This document shows, one piece after another, positions 33,275 to 46,455 of a DNA stretch of 64,000 bases (positions are counted from its first letter, which is position 1; every line of letters begins with the position of its first letter). The DNA is taken from assembly GCF_029784135.1 (NCBI RefSeq), contig NC_073745.1, forward strand, positions 159,043,335 through 159,107,334, read 5' to 3'. A program made the position numbers and the translations under genes. The notes under the pieces were generated by a model that did not search any database, was not told the origin of the DNA, and saw only the letters and a list, made by a program, of their open reading frames with translations. This DNA comes from Toxorhynchites rutilus septentrionalis. Lineage: Eukaryota; Arthropoda; Insecta; Diptera; Culicidae.

Positions 33275-33735
33275 TAGCCAATATTCAATTGATGTCTAAC
33301 CCCTGGTTATAATGCCACACTTTGACTATTGTGCATGCTTCAGACACGCAATTACAACGATTACAAAATAAAATAATGAGAGTAGTTCTTAGATGTAGTA
33401 GGGACACGCCAAGTGTTTCGATGTTGGATATGCTTCAATGGTTGTCCGTATCGTCCGGAATTGCCTGGTTTTTATCCATAAAATGAAAATCGGACGACTA
33501 CCTGAATACTTGATGGAAGATGTTCAATACGGACGAGATGTACACTCTCACAATACCCAAAGAGCAGCTGACCTCAGATTACCGTATCTTACGGAAACAA
33601 TGACTCAACGGTCACTTTTTTATCGTGGACTATAACACGTTATAACACATTACCACATGACGCTAAACAGATGACAAATATCGTACAATTCAAGAGGACA
33701 ACAATTGACTTCGTTAGAAAATTTCATTGACTACT
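33275..33735 (+). pseudogene. Non-LTR retrotransposon ORF2 C-terminal fragment
   Basis: Plus strand in changing frames: MPHFDYCACF, LQRLQNKIMRVVLRCSRDTP and SVSMLDMLQWLSV. It then reads VFIHKMKIGRLPEYLMEDVQ, YGRDVHSHNTQRAADLRLPY and a final VRKFH-like end near 33730. It is the usual C-terminus of an RT ORF2. Orientation and type suit the N-terminal fragment at 27988-28403. If they were one element, about 4.9 kb of later insertions and a deletion of roughly 130 codons separate them. Confidence 0.7.
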
Positions 33736-36041
33736 GACAAAAACGTCGCTGAATGATCACTGAAATGATAATATTACACTGATTGCAAAATTTAGATATT
33801 GTTGACTAGACTAAATGTGATGGATTTATAGTGATGGCCATACGCGGGAGATAGATGTAACGATTCATACAGTACCGGGAAATATCCGATGACATCGTGT
33901 GAAAACCAGTGAGAATCAAATTATTTAATCAAGATAATCAGTAATAATCGGGAGCTTTCCCCACTCCAAAAGAAGCGTATGGGGTGGAGGTAGACCCAAA
34001 AAAAATACGGGCCTGTTGGGACCATCACAATATTTCATTACACAGTCCCGCATTCTAATTTCTACAGAGTGCAAATGCACTGAATGTGAGAGCGAAGATT
34101 GCTTTTGCGAATCGACCAATCAGAACGCAGGATTTTGTTTGGATAATGCTGGAGATTTTTCAATAGTTTGAAAGTTAGTTTCATAAAATATATTATTTTA
34201 TTCATTGTTATGAAGTGCCTATATCGATTGATCCAAAAATCTCATAAATCCACCATGGAATGGACAAATTTCGCGATGCGGTCGATTTTCGTTTTCAAAT
34301 TTGTACCCCCAATATGTTACGGAGAGACCTGCGTCGAGTTTACTTTGGGAAATGATTCATACAAGAATTATTTATGTTATAATGCATTCAGCATATATAA
34401 TATACATGATTTCAGGTAAACACAAATATGGTTTAGGCTTGGGGTTGAAAACGACGGGAATATGTTATCTGAAGGTTAACTTCGAAATAAATACGTCAAA
34501 GGATATGATTTTTGCGTTACACCATATAGCGTAGGGTGATGATAGCATTCCACATTCACATACCTCGAGGTTGGAACGGAAATTGAAAATATCTCCAATA
34601 ACCAATAACGACTATACGACAACGCTCCTCCTTCAGTGAATTCAACCCTCATCGAAACTTTTTCTCGAAGCTTTCCCAATCCATTATTCCGTTGAATACT
34701 CATACAAAGCATAGCTGAAGGAAGATGTTTTTGTTCAACGCACCTCTCGAACGGTTTCGTTTCCACAATCCACACCATGTTGGAGAGCGTCAACTTTTCT
34801 ATTATGAATTTTCCTGAGAATGATTTGAGTGGTTAAAACCCAGGTGTGTTTTCACTCATCTATTAAACATTTTTTCACCGTTTTAACAAACGAAAATAAG
34901 CCTTCATTCTCCCTCAGTTATACCACTTAGTTTTGTTTGCTTTTTTGGATTTTGTTGAAATGCTTTCCAATGAAAAATATAAGTTTCGAATGAATTGGAG
35001 CATGTTTCGTTCGCAAACGTATTTAAGACTCAATGCAAACGTGTTTAAGCTAATTATCGACGAAATAATTCCTAACGGTAGGCGTTTTTACCAATTACTA
35101 TAGAAATGAAACCCCCAAATCGAGTCCTGTGGTTTGGCTGCCCAAAAGTGGACCAATGACTTTTTTATAATAATGGATGGTCTGTAATCCCAGAGACTGG
35201 ATCGATTGCTGCTAAAACCAACGATGTACGAGTTTCGAAGTCCTCGGTGAGTCGTTTAATTGACTTCTGCAGTGAACCATGAAATGAAATGTGGGACCAT
35301 GTAGGCGATTTGGATGACTGATATGCACCAGCGAGCGAACACATGCGTGTGCTTTATGATAACGAGCCTAGATTGATGTTAGTAAGGCTGATGAAGAGTG
35401 ATACACATTTTAGTAATTCGACATTAACGTGCGCTGCTTTGGCTGCTTATTACACACAAATTTAACAAGAATGAAAATAATAACGCAATCACTGACATCG
35501 GCGATAAAAGGGTCATTAATGCTTTTAGAACAAAAAGTCAGTGCCAGTACATCAAAAAGTTTACATTTATTGAAATTCGAGCATATGCGTATAAGAATTT
35601 TTTTTTCATTAAATGTTATCATCTATCACCTCTTGAGAGATTCTAGTCCAAAAATATTTTCTTGCCTTTTCTTCCAAAAATGACCTTTTCAAAAATTCAT
35701 AGCTTTTGAACTTTGCAGATAATTCACAATTTGAAAAAATATTACACTAGCGAAAAAAATGGATTCTAGTTGCATAGGAATATTGAACGAAGACTGAAAA
35801 CAAGTTAAATTTGAAAAATCATAACTCAAAGAGATATGTAAGACATACGCCTGGGCCCGCACTTTTTATTTTGGGCTCGTGCAATTATACAGTTTTTCAT
35901 AGCATCATTTATTCGGATTCCATGAATGAGATCGTTTCCTTCGGAGTGGATGAGACGAAGGTGAGCCATCGGTAAGCCTTGTTAGTTTCTTGGCAGGCCA
36001 AGGATTCAACCATCAAGTTTAATACATTGGCCGTTGATGTG
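33736..36041. other. No gene recognised; one half of a direct repeat
   Basis: AT-rich DNA of 2.3 kb. Short frames (34168-34419, 34476-34793, 35429-35683) have no domain. The block 35571-35645 recurs at 36955-37027. Nothing else could be assigned. Confidence 0.4.
35571..35645 (+). repeat. 75-bp dispersed direct repeat, copy 1
   Basis: Shares TGAAATTCGA.CATATGCGTA, a T-run, and TTATCATCTATCACCTCTTG with 36955-37027. The two copies lie 1.3 kb apart in the same orientation with the DUF4817-type transposon between them. Confidence 0.7.
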
Positions 36042-36600
36042 CAGGGTCTTTTAGATTAAACGCTCACGAAAAAAAAAATCGAATAGCACCTTATAATTTT
36101 TTTTTCGCTCCGTCGATGGTAACTCTGCATTACCCACGTCGGGACGATAATATTCGGTTACTCGTTCAGTCTGATCGAATAGTTTTTAGTGTCTAGATGT
36201 ACAATTTACAAGAACGTGTATTTTTAGTGAAATTGTATTTGTCAAGCAACCGAAGCCTTAATGAAACTTTGTCCTTTTATGGTAAGAGTTCCAACATTTC
36301 ACGTCGTCGATTACTTCCTGTGGGGTACGTGAAGGATCGTTGCTATATTAATAAGCCACAAAATTTGGAGGAACTTAAATGAGAAAAAACTCGGATTTTC
36401 AACAGCATCGAAGTCGTAATGTTAGAGTTGCGCATGAAGAATTTTGTTCACCGTTTAAAACGCGTTATCGCAAAAGGGGTGGTCACATCGAAAATGTCCT
36501 AAAATAAGCTTTATTTTGATTTTTTTTTAAATAAAAATCAGTACCCTTTTGTAGAAGTTCTTAAAATTTGTTGCGTGAGCGTTTAATCTGAAACACTCTG
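36042..36600 (+). mobile_element. Internally deleted transposon, DUF4817-type transposase ends
   Basis: Inverted ends AGATTAAACGCTCACG (near 36053 and, inverted, 36572-36589) bound 559 bp. The inside keeps the two ends of a transposase gene. The N-terminus (36197 onward) is MYNLQERVFLVKLYLSSNRS, the helix-turn-helix start typical of DUF4817 proteins. The C-terminus is LPVGYVKDRCYINKPQNLEE LK, a stop, then FVHRLKRVIAKGGGHIENVL and a final stop near 36505. The catalytic core has been cut out, leaving a non-autonomous derivative. TA flanks the right end; the left flank is TG, so the duplication is not clean. Confidence 0.75.
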
Positions 36601-36646
36601 TATGATTCGATTATACACAATTTTGGACTCAATCATATACAGTTTC

Positions 36647-36649
<3 letters not shown>

Positions 36650-36736
<87 letters not shown>
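36650..36736. repeat. (AT)n microsatellite
   Basis: Uninterrupted alternating AT of about 87 bp. The length in a raw assembly may not be exact. Confidence 0.95.
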
Positions 36737-36738
<2 letters not shown>

Positions 36739-36954
36739 TTCAGTTTGATTGATCGAAACAATCATGCTTAATATGAATGTTTGGGATAAAACTGATAATA
36801 ACACATTGAAAATTACTAACTTTTAAGTTTTTCACTTCCAAAATGTTCAAATGAAAGCAACAGAATTGTCTTACGAAGCGTACTTTATAATGTAGAGCCG
36901 GTTTGAGACAACAGAGCCCGAAACAAATAAAAAGTTCTATAACTCTATCGTTGC

Positions 36955-37027
36955 TGAAATTCGAACATATGCGTATAAGGATTTTTTTTCATCAAGTATT
37001 ATCATCTATCACCTCTTGAGAGATTCT
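36955..37027 (+). repeat. 75-bp dispersed direct repeat, copy 2
   Basis: Partner of 35571-35645, differing by a handful of substitutions and one T-run length change. Sequence outside the block is not clearly shared, which argues against long terminal repeats. Confidence 0.7.
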
Positions 37028-37080
37028 GGATAAATTATTTTTAACAAGTGAGAAAGGTGTTTTCGGACGAACGGACGAAC

Positions 37081-37740
37081 AGGGTTGAATGTAGGTCGTG
37101 ATTTCATTCGCGTGATATCTCGGCTTATGTCCAATCACTACAACCTAAACGCGCATCTCTATCGCATTGGGCTCGCAGCAAACAATCTTTGTGATTGTGG
37201 CGATGGCTACCACGACATCGAGCATATTGTCTGATCGTGTATCCGGTTCCATGCTGCTAAAGCACTGAGATCACAAGGAAGACAATCGGATATCCCCGTC
37301 CGGGATATTTTAGGTAGCCGTGATCTTGATCTTCTGCTTCATTTATACCTGTTCATCGGAAACGCCGATGTCAACGTTTAATGATGTTTCCTTCGTTGTG
37401 TCCCTGTTTCATATCCATCCTATCCGATCTATAAACTTTTACTTAGTTGCGGCAATACATACACACACTCTTTACAGATACACGGGGTGAAGGTTGTGCA
37501 GTCCACTGATCATTCAACAAGAGCCAAAGGTTGTACCGCTCATGACAACTCAACACGAGCTGATGATTGCGCCGACTAGTGACCATTCTATCCTGGATTC
37601 CTCGAGTCGAGAAGACGCACCACGCTAAATGTGGGGTACAGACTAGGGGGCGTTGCTGATTAATGGTCAGCTGCAACCCGTGTCGGGCACACATACAGAG
37701 CATTGAAGACAGCAACAATTACGAGAACACTTGTAATACT
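37081..37740 (+). mobile_element. 5'-truncated copy of the I-superclade element
   Basis: Starts at GGGTTGAATGTAGGTCGTGA, matching the full element from about 44718, and follows it through the end of ORF2 into the 3' UTR, breaking off at (AT)n. A deletion of about 17 bp removes CTCGCTCTCAGCTCTCT-like sequence (compare 44898). The last ORF2 residues NADVNV* are intact. The final ~110 bp of the 3' UTR are replaced by the microsatellite. Confidence 0.88.
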
Positions 37741-37743
37741 ATA

Positions 37744-37818
<75 letters not shown>

Positions 37819-37873
37819 GGTGATATATATATATATATATATACGGTGATATATATATATATATATGTATATA
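37741..37873. repeat. (AT)n microsatellite with ACGGTG interruptions
   Basis: Alternating AT interrupted twice by ACGGTG. It abuts the mariner at 37874. The reading frame through this tract is meaningless. Confidence 0.93.

Positions 37874-39327
<1,454 letters not shown>

Positions 39328-39374
<47 letters not shown>
39328..39374. repeat. (AT)n followed by T-run
   Basis: Short (AT)n tract (to about 39360) followed by a poly-T run. Confidence 0.9.
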
Positions 39375-39965
39375 GAAAAAAAGGTGTTTTCTGACTTTAA
39401 GGGGATGAATCAAAAATTAAAATCTTGTTTTATATTCAATAAACCAAAAATATATACCTAAAAAACGAATATTCTACGTCATTCGTTCGCTCACTTGCAA
39501 GCTTATCGGACGCATTCTTCAGTCGATCCGAAAGAGGTGTTTTTTTCACATCGATTCTATTGTGTTTTTTTCATCCGGCGCGCTTGCAAGCGTGGTGAAT
39601 CTCAACCAAATAAGTGGTGTACGATCGAGACACTGAGGATCCATTCAACAGATCACATACGTCACACCGCAGCGGCAAGTAGAAGTTTATTTCTTTTTTT
39701 CTCCTTTCTATCATTTCTTCCACTTTCTGTGCATAACAAATACCATTGTTTCGCTGGGTGTTTACGTAATCATCAAGCGTTGGCATTAGGGTGACCATCT
39801 TTATATACATATATTGCACTTGAACATTTGTTGGAACTTTTTTCATTTTTGAATTTAATTTAATAAAAATTAGTTTGAATAACTATAATTTTCTACTGTA
39901 ACTAAAATAGAAGTTTATCTTATTATATTTATTTTTTAATTTTTTTATTACCAATAAATTCTGTT
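39375..39965. other. No gene recognised
   Basis: About 590 bp before the I-superclade element. Part of 39840-39965 may be that element's 5' UTR, but I could not fix its 5' end. Confidence 0.35.
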
Positions 39966-39995
39966 CATATCGAGGAGTTGACGAAATTTATTACT

Positions 39996-41367
39996 ATGGC
40001 TGAAGGCGGGGAGGATCCCGCAACGACGCCAACGTATATCTCTGATACGGAACCCCCTGAAGAACCGGGAGGTGAAGTAGAAATTGGAATAGAAAACGTA
40101 ATTTCTGATGATGAGGAGGATGAAGAAAAACTGGATTTTCGTCAAAAAGTATACCCTGAGGGCTCCAAAGGCCCATTCATTGTGTACTTTAGGCGAAAAT
40201 CCAAACCCCTCAATGTTATTCGCATATCTCAAGAGCTGACAAAAAACTTCTCAGATGTTACCGAGATTACTCGGATGGGGCCAGACAAATTACGAGTTGT
40301 CGTCTCCAGCCGGACCCAAGCAAATGATATAACCCGTTGCGATCTCTTTGCGATTGAGTATCGCGTATACGTGCCCTGTAGAAATCGACGGCGTAATCAC
40401 CGAAAAGGGTTTGACCCGAAATGATATACTCAAGGATGGAGTCGGTCGCTTCAAGAACTCTTCGCTTAAAACTGTGAAGATTCTTGCATGCGACCAACTG
40501 AAATCCGTACCTATTATAAATAATAAGAGAGTTCTCAGTTCGACAAATTCTTTTCGAGTAACCTTTGAGGGCTCCGCCCTTCCAAACTTCGTTTCGATAG
40601 ATGCGCTTCGTTTACCTGTTCGATTGTTTGTACCCCGGGTAATGAGTTGCAACAACTGCAAGCAACTTAGTCACACGGCCGTCTACTGTTGCAACAAAAA
40701 GCGTTGCGCAGATTGTGGAGAGAGTCATGATGGGACTTCTTGCGCAAAAGAGCGCAAGTGTCTTCATTGCGACGGGGCCCCCCATGATCTTTCTCAATGC
40801 CCGGTGTACATACAAAGAGGGGAAAAAATCAAGCGTTCTTTAAAGGAATTTTCAAAACGGACTTATGCAGAAATGCTTAAGAATTCCGTGCCAACGACGC
40901 AGGACAATCCTTACTCCCTCCTGCTGAACGACGAGCCTGTCGCTGACGCTCCCAATGCGGGAAGTTCTGGTACATCGCAGGGTGCCATCAGGAAAAGGAA
41001 AATTACTACTTTTCCATCACTCCCCAGTAAGAAGTCCGAAATTTCCCAAGTTGGATTGAATCTTCGAACCGAACGTGCTGAAAATAGACCGAAGCAAGTA
41101 CCTCCTGGTTTACACGGTTCTTCTACTAACCAGGGGTCCTCAGCACGTTCCGGAACAACACCCAATACGTCTGTTCCTTTTTCGCGGTCAAAGCAACAGT
41201 CACAACCTGGCTTGTTTGCGCTTTCTGACCTGATGGACAACATTTTGAATGCTTTGAATATTAATGACTCTCTTAAAAGCATAGTATTATGTTTGCTTCC
41301 GGTAGTGAGAACATTCTTGAAAGAAAAATGTGCCTTTTTAGCAGCGTTCATTTCCCTCGATGCCTGA
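39996..41367 (+). pseudogene. ORF1 (gag-like) of the I-superclade element
   Basis: Nucleic-acid-binding protein of about 455 residues. The start at 39996 is MAEGGEDPATTPTY. An acidic N-terminus (SDDEEDEEKLD) precedes an RNA-binding region (GPFIVYFRRKSKPLNVIRIS .. VTEITRMGPDKLRVVVSSRT). One frameshift near 40375 separates YRVYVP from VEIDGVITEKGLTRNDILKD. Three CCHC knuckles lie at about 40645-40800: CNNCKQLSHTAVYC, CADCGESHDGTSC and CLHCDGAPHDLSQC. A proline/serine-rich tail ends at TGA 41365-41367. The ORF2 start ATGCCTGA overlaps this stop by eight bases, suggesting termination-reinitiation coupling. Confidence 0.88.
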
Positions 41368-44300
41368 TTCAGTGCAAGAGGTCAAGGAATTGACCACTGT
41401 AATACAGTGGAATTGCAGAAGCATCATCCCTAAACTAGATCAATTTAAATTTTTAGTTCATAACTCTAACTGTGATGTATTTTCCCTCTGTGAAACATGG
41501 CTTTCTTCAGCCGACGAGCTGAATTTCCACGATTTCAACATTATTCGCCTCGATCGAAATGACTCGTTTGGTGGCGTACTATTGGGGATTAAAAAATGTC
41601 ACTCCTTCTATAGAGTCACTCTCCCATCGATGACAGGCATTGAAGTTGTTGCTTGCCAGACTCAAATCAATGGCAAAGACCTCTGCATTGCTTCGATATA
41701 TATCCCTCCCAGAACTACGGTAGGCCGCCATCAGTTCTTTGATACTATCGAGGCAATGCCGGAGCCGCGGTTAATCTTAGGTGATTTCAACTCCCATGGA
41801 ACAGCATGGGGATCACTTTACGATGACAACCGTGCCACTTTGATTTATGATCTGTGCGACAACTTCAAATTGACAGTTTTGAATACTGGGGAAGCAACCA
41901 GAATAGCCAATCCTCCTGCACGGGCAAGCATGCTAGACATATCTTTATGCTCTTCTTCGTTATCCCTGGATTGCATGTGGAAGGTAATCCAAGATCCCCA
42001 CGGTAGTGATCACCTACCAATAATTTTATCGATCGCTAATGAATCAGACTCTCGTGAGTCAGTCAATATTTCGTATGACCTCATGAAGAATATTGACTGG
42101 AGAACATTTGCGGAAAAAATATCTGAAGCAATTGTTTCAATGCATGAACTTCCTCCACTCGAAGAGTATAACTTTATATCGAGTTTGATTTACGAAAGCG
42201 CACTTCAAGCTCAAAAGAAACGTGTACCGGCTACCACTTTCCGACGTCGTCCTCCATCACTTTGGTGGGACAAGGAATGTTCAAAGGTCTACCTTGAAAA
42301 ATCATCCGCTTTCAAAAAATTCAGGAAAACTGGATTAGTGGAATGGTTTCTAAAGTACCAAGCTCTAGAAGCCAAACTAAAAGGTTTGATTAAAGCAAAA
42401 AAGCGTGGATATTGGCGGAAGTTCGTCAATGGTTTGTCAAGGGAGACCGCTATGAGCACTCTTTGGAATACGGCTAGGAAAATGCGTGGCTGGAACCATA
42501 CAAACGAAAGTGAGGAATACTCTGACCGTTGAATTTTTAACTTTGCAAGGAAGATTTGCTCCGACACCGTTCCTGCACAAAACGTCGTACGCGACATTCC
42601 ACTTCAAAGCGAATTTTTCGATGGTGGAATTCTCAATTGCACTTCTCTCATGTAACAATTCAGCTCCGGGATCGGACAGGATTAAGTTCAACTTGTTGAA
42701 GAATCTTCCCGACTTGGCAAAACAGCGTTTGCTGAACTTATTCAACAAGTTTCTGGAGCTGAATATTGTCCCGCATGACTGGAGACAAGTGAGAGTGATA
42801 GCCATACGGAAACCCAACAAGCCGGCTAGCGATCACAACTCGTATAGGCCGATTTCAATGTTATCCTGTATTCGTAAATTGTTAGAGAGAATGATTCTAC
42901 TTCGTTTGGACAAGTGGGTCGAAACGAACAATTTGCTGTCAAATACGCAGTTTGGCTTCCGCCGAGGTAAAGGGACAAATGATTGTCTCGCGCTGCTATC
43001 TTCTGAAATCAAAATCGCATTTGCTCGCAAAGAACAAATGGCTTCCGTTTTTCTCGATATCAAAGGGGCATTTGATTCAGTTTCCATGGAAATTCTCTCA
43101 GAGAAGCTTCATAATCGTGGACTTTCACCAATTCTCAACAATTTCCTGTACAATTTACTGTCAGAAAAGCACATGATTTTCTCTCATGGCAGCTCGAAAT
43201 CTTCTCGTTACAGTTTTATGGGCCTACCACAAGGCTCCTGCCTAAGCCCCCTCTTGTACAGTTTTTACGTCAATGATATGGATGATTGTCTAACTAGAGA
43301 CTGCACGCTGAGACAACTTGCAGACGATGGAGTTATTTCCATCACGGGTACTAATCCCGTCGTTCTGCAAAAGTCGTTGCAAGATACCCTGAACAATCTG
43401 TTCACGTGGGCCCTCAAGCTGGGTATCGAATTCTCTACGGAGAAAACCGAAATGGTCGTTTTTTCTAGGAAGCACGAACCCGCCCAACTCCAGCTTAACC
43501 TATCCGGCAAAACGATCCAACACTCTATGTTTTTCAAATACCTGGGTGTATATTTTGATTCTAAGTGTACCTGGGGGAGACACATTGCGTATTTGAAACA
43601 GAAATGCCAGCAAAGAATCAATTTTCTCCAAACAATAACCGGAACATGGTGGGGTGCCCATCCAGGAGACCTCATTCAGTTGTACAAAACAACGATATTG
43701 TCAGTGTTAGAATATGGCAGTTTTTGCTTCCGATCAGCTGCCAGGATTCATATTCTCAAGCTGGAGAGAATACAATATCGTTGCTTGCGTATAGCCATGG
43801 GGTGTTTGCATTCGACACATACGATGAGTCTCGAAGTTTTGGCAGGAGTACCCCCGCTTACTCTTCGGTTCACAGAATTATCCTACAGATTTCTCATCCG
43901 TTGCAAGATCATGAATCCATTGGTGATTGATAACTTCGAAAATCTACTCCAACTGACTCCTCAGTCAAGTTTTATGTCTTTATACCATGAGTACCTTACC
44001 CACGACGTGCACCCTTCACCAGGCATCTCCAACCAAGTTTGCTTCCCATTCTTCTGCAATTCCTCTGTCATTTTTGATCTGTCCATGCGACAAAAAATCC
44101 ATGGAATCCCAGATCACCTACGCTCCGATTCTATTCCGCCGATATTTTCGGCAGAATATGGGAAAGTTGAATCTGATAAAATGTTCTTTACTGACGGTTC
44201 ATTCATAAACGGGTCGACTGACTTCGGCATCTTCAATGAAAATTCCAGTGCCTCTTTCAAACTCAAAGATCCTTGTTCCGTGTATGTCGCTGAACTGGGT

Positions 44301-45035
44301 GCGATATATTACGCATTAGGGATCATTGAAACATTGCCCATCGACCACTATTTTATTTTTTCAGACAGTCTCAGCTCAATAGAGGCAATCCGCTCAATGA
44401 AAATTGATAAACGCTCATCTTATTTCCTAACAAGAATAAGACAACTATTGAGTGTTTTGGTCGAAAAATTATTCAAGATTACCTTAGCATGGATTCCCTC
44501 TCATTGCTCGATTCCGGGGAATGAGAAAGCGGACTCGCTAGCTAAGGTGGGTGCTTTAGAAGGCACACTTTTTGAAAGGCAAATTGCTTATAATGAATTT
44601 TTCCACATTCCTCGTCAGTATACGCTCGTAAGTTGGCAGCGCATGTGGAGTGGTGGTGATGAGTTCGGTCGTTGGTTACACACGATTATCCCTAAGGTCT
44701 CGACGAGTGCATGGTTCAAGGGATTGAATGTAGGTCGTGATTTCATTCGCGTGATATCTCGGCTTATGTCCAATCACTACAACCTAAACGCGCATCTCTA
44801 TCGCATTGGGCTCGCAGCAAACAATCTTTGTGATTGTGGCGATGGCTACCACGACATCGAGCATGCTGTCTGGTCGTGTATCCGGTTCCATGCTGCTCGC
44901 TCTCAGCTCTCTAGAGCACTGAGAGCACAAGGCAGACAATCGGATATCCCCGTCCGGGATATCTTAGGTAGCCGTGATCCTGATCTTCTGCTTCATCTAT
45001 ACCTGTTCCTCAGAAACGCCGATGTCAACGTTTAA
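41360..45035 (+). pseudogene. ORF2 (endonuclease, RT, RNase H) of the I-superclade element
   Basis: Start at 41360 (MPDSVQEVKELTTVIQWNCR). Endonuclease motifs: IQWNCRSIIPKLDQFKFL, SLCETWLSS, LGDFNSHGTAWGS and GSDHLPI. RT: NSAPGSDRIKFNLLKNLPD, AIRKPNKPASDHNSYRPISM, FGFRRGKGTNDCLALL, VFLDIKGAFDSVSME, GLPQGSCLSPLLYSFYVNDM and catalytic LADDGVISI. RNase H: FFTDGSFING, YVAELGAIYYAL, FSDSLSSIEA and IPSHCSIPGNEKADSLAK, so all acidic positions are present. It ends with a C-terminal zinc-like CDCGDGYHDIEHAVWSC and RNADVNV*. Lesions: TGA at 42530-42532 (a Trp is expected, giving ..EEYSDR*IFNFARK..) and a frameshift in a T-run near 42617. Otherwise intact, hence young. Confidence 0.9.
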
Positions 45036-45580
45036 TGATGTTTCCTTCGTTGTGTCCCTGTTTCATATCCCCATATCCCTATATCACACTCTTTACAGAT
45101 ACACGGGCCAAAGGTTATGCAGTCCACTGATGATTCAACAAGAGCCAAAGGTTGTACCGCTCATGACAACTCTACACGAGCTGATGATTGCGCCGGCTAG
45201 TGACCATTCTATCCTGGATTCCTCGAGGCGAGAAAGACGCACCACGCTAGATATGGGGTACAGACTAGGGGGGCGTTGCTGATTAATGGTCAGCTGCATC
45301 CCAATAGGAAGTATCCCGTGTCGGGCACACGTACAGAGCATTGGAGACAGCAACATCCCAATTACGAGAACACTTGTAATACTAACCTCGAGCCGACCGC
45401 GAGTAATCGGTTACATATTACTAACATAGTTGTAAGACAAAAATTGTCAAAATATTGGACTCCCGGCCCCGTCAGGCTAACGCCACATGTGCCTTCATAA
45501 AACATATATTTTGGGAAAAAAAAACGAATATTTGTTTTTTGACTCGATTATATACAGTGGAAAGAGATCGGAGACTGCAC

Positions 45581-46455
45581 ACACTGCGTTCCACAACTAT
45601 AGAATCACTAATTTTTTCTGAGTTTCCAGAGATATGTAAGATGTCGGTTGAATTGAAGTATATAGTGTAGAATACAATAACTATCTTCATTTATAAGACT
45701 GGCCATTTCAACCTCATTGTTGTGTTCAGGCACGAAACATTCAAAAAACTAAAATGTAGTGTTTCATAACTATAGAACCAGATGGAAAAACTCTCACACC
45801 TTTACAAAATTAACATCAATTTAACATGAATTACGATATTTAGTTCTCAATCAGTCCAAATTCGGGGTGGTTACGACCATGCTGCGCCATGTTGTAGTGT
45901 GTATCTCGTTCTACGCAGAGGATACTGCTCGTTTAAGCTCTTCAAATGGCTCATGCTGCTTGTAAGCTGCATCTACTATTCGTCTGATCACTCCTCGTAA
46001 GTTCCTGATAAGGTTCTGATTTGGTAAACAAGCTGACCAGTCCAGAATCTAAAGCCCCTATTCATTAACCCATACCATAACCTTCCGGATTTTATGAATT
46101 GATGCCAAATTACCCAATTATCACATTATATTCGATGCAAAAGCAGCAGTAAATAATTCTGAAGTACTTCGTTGCACTTCTAACTGTTCATTCGTGTTGA
46201 TGGTAAGCCATCTAAACCAGACCTTTTTGAGAAAATAGTGAGAGTTCTTCCATCTGGTTCTACAGTTATGGAACACTGGAATTTTAATTTTTTGAATAAT
46301 TCGTGCCTGAACACAACAATAAAGTTGAAATAGTTAGTCTTATAAATGAAGATAGTTATTGTTTTCTACACTATATACGTCAACTAATTTGACTTCTTAC
46401 ATATCTCTGGAAACTCGGAAAAAATGAGTGGTTCTATAGTTGTGAAACGCAGTGT
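45581..46455 (-). mobile_element. Tc1-like element with ~240-bp inverted repeats, copy 1
   Basis: Long imperfect inverted arms (45581-45810 and 46205-46455) start ACACTGCGTTCCACAACTAT and contain an inner CATAACTATAGAACCAGATG. The centre, read on the minus strand, carries a decayed Tc1-type transposase end: ILDWSACLPNQNLIRNLRGV, then YKQHEPFEELKRAVSSAWNE. The catalytic ..PDLNPIEN.. motif has degenerated (PNQNLIRN). A second copy with the same inner sequence lies at 59.2-59.9 kb. Confidence 0.8.

Larger units (their letters stand above)
39966..45503 (+). mobile_element. Near-complete I-superclade retrotransposon with RNase H
   Basis: About 5.5 kb with two overlapping ORFs and a ~470-bp 3' UTR. 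ORF1 has three zinc knuckles; ORF2 has endonuclease, reverse transcriptase and RNase H. The RNase H places it in the I superclade (I, Loner, Outcast and relatives). The 3' UTR is shared with truncated copies at 4.2-5.1 and 37.1-37.7 kb, so this family has been active here repeatedly. Only three lesions are visible in over 5 kb of coding sequence (one frameshift in ORF1; one stop and one frameshift in ORF2). The exact ends and target duplication could not be defined. Confidence 0.9.

Noticed and set aside
35571..37027. Direct repeats as LTRs of a retrotransposon
   Set aside because: Only ~75 bp, no TG..CA ends, and no gag or pol sequence between them.
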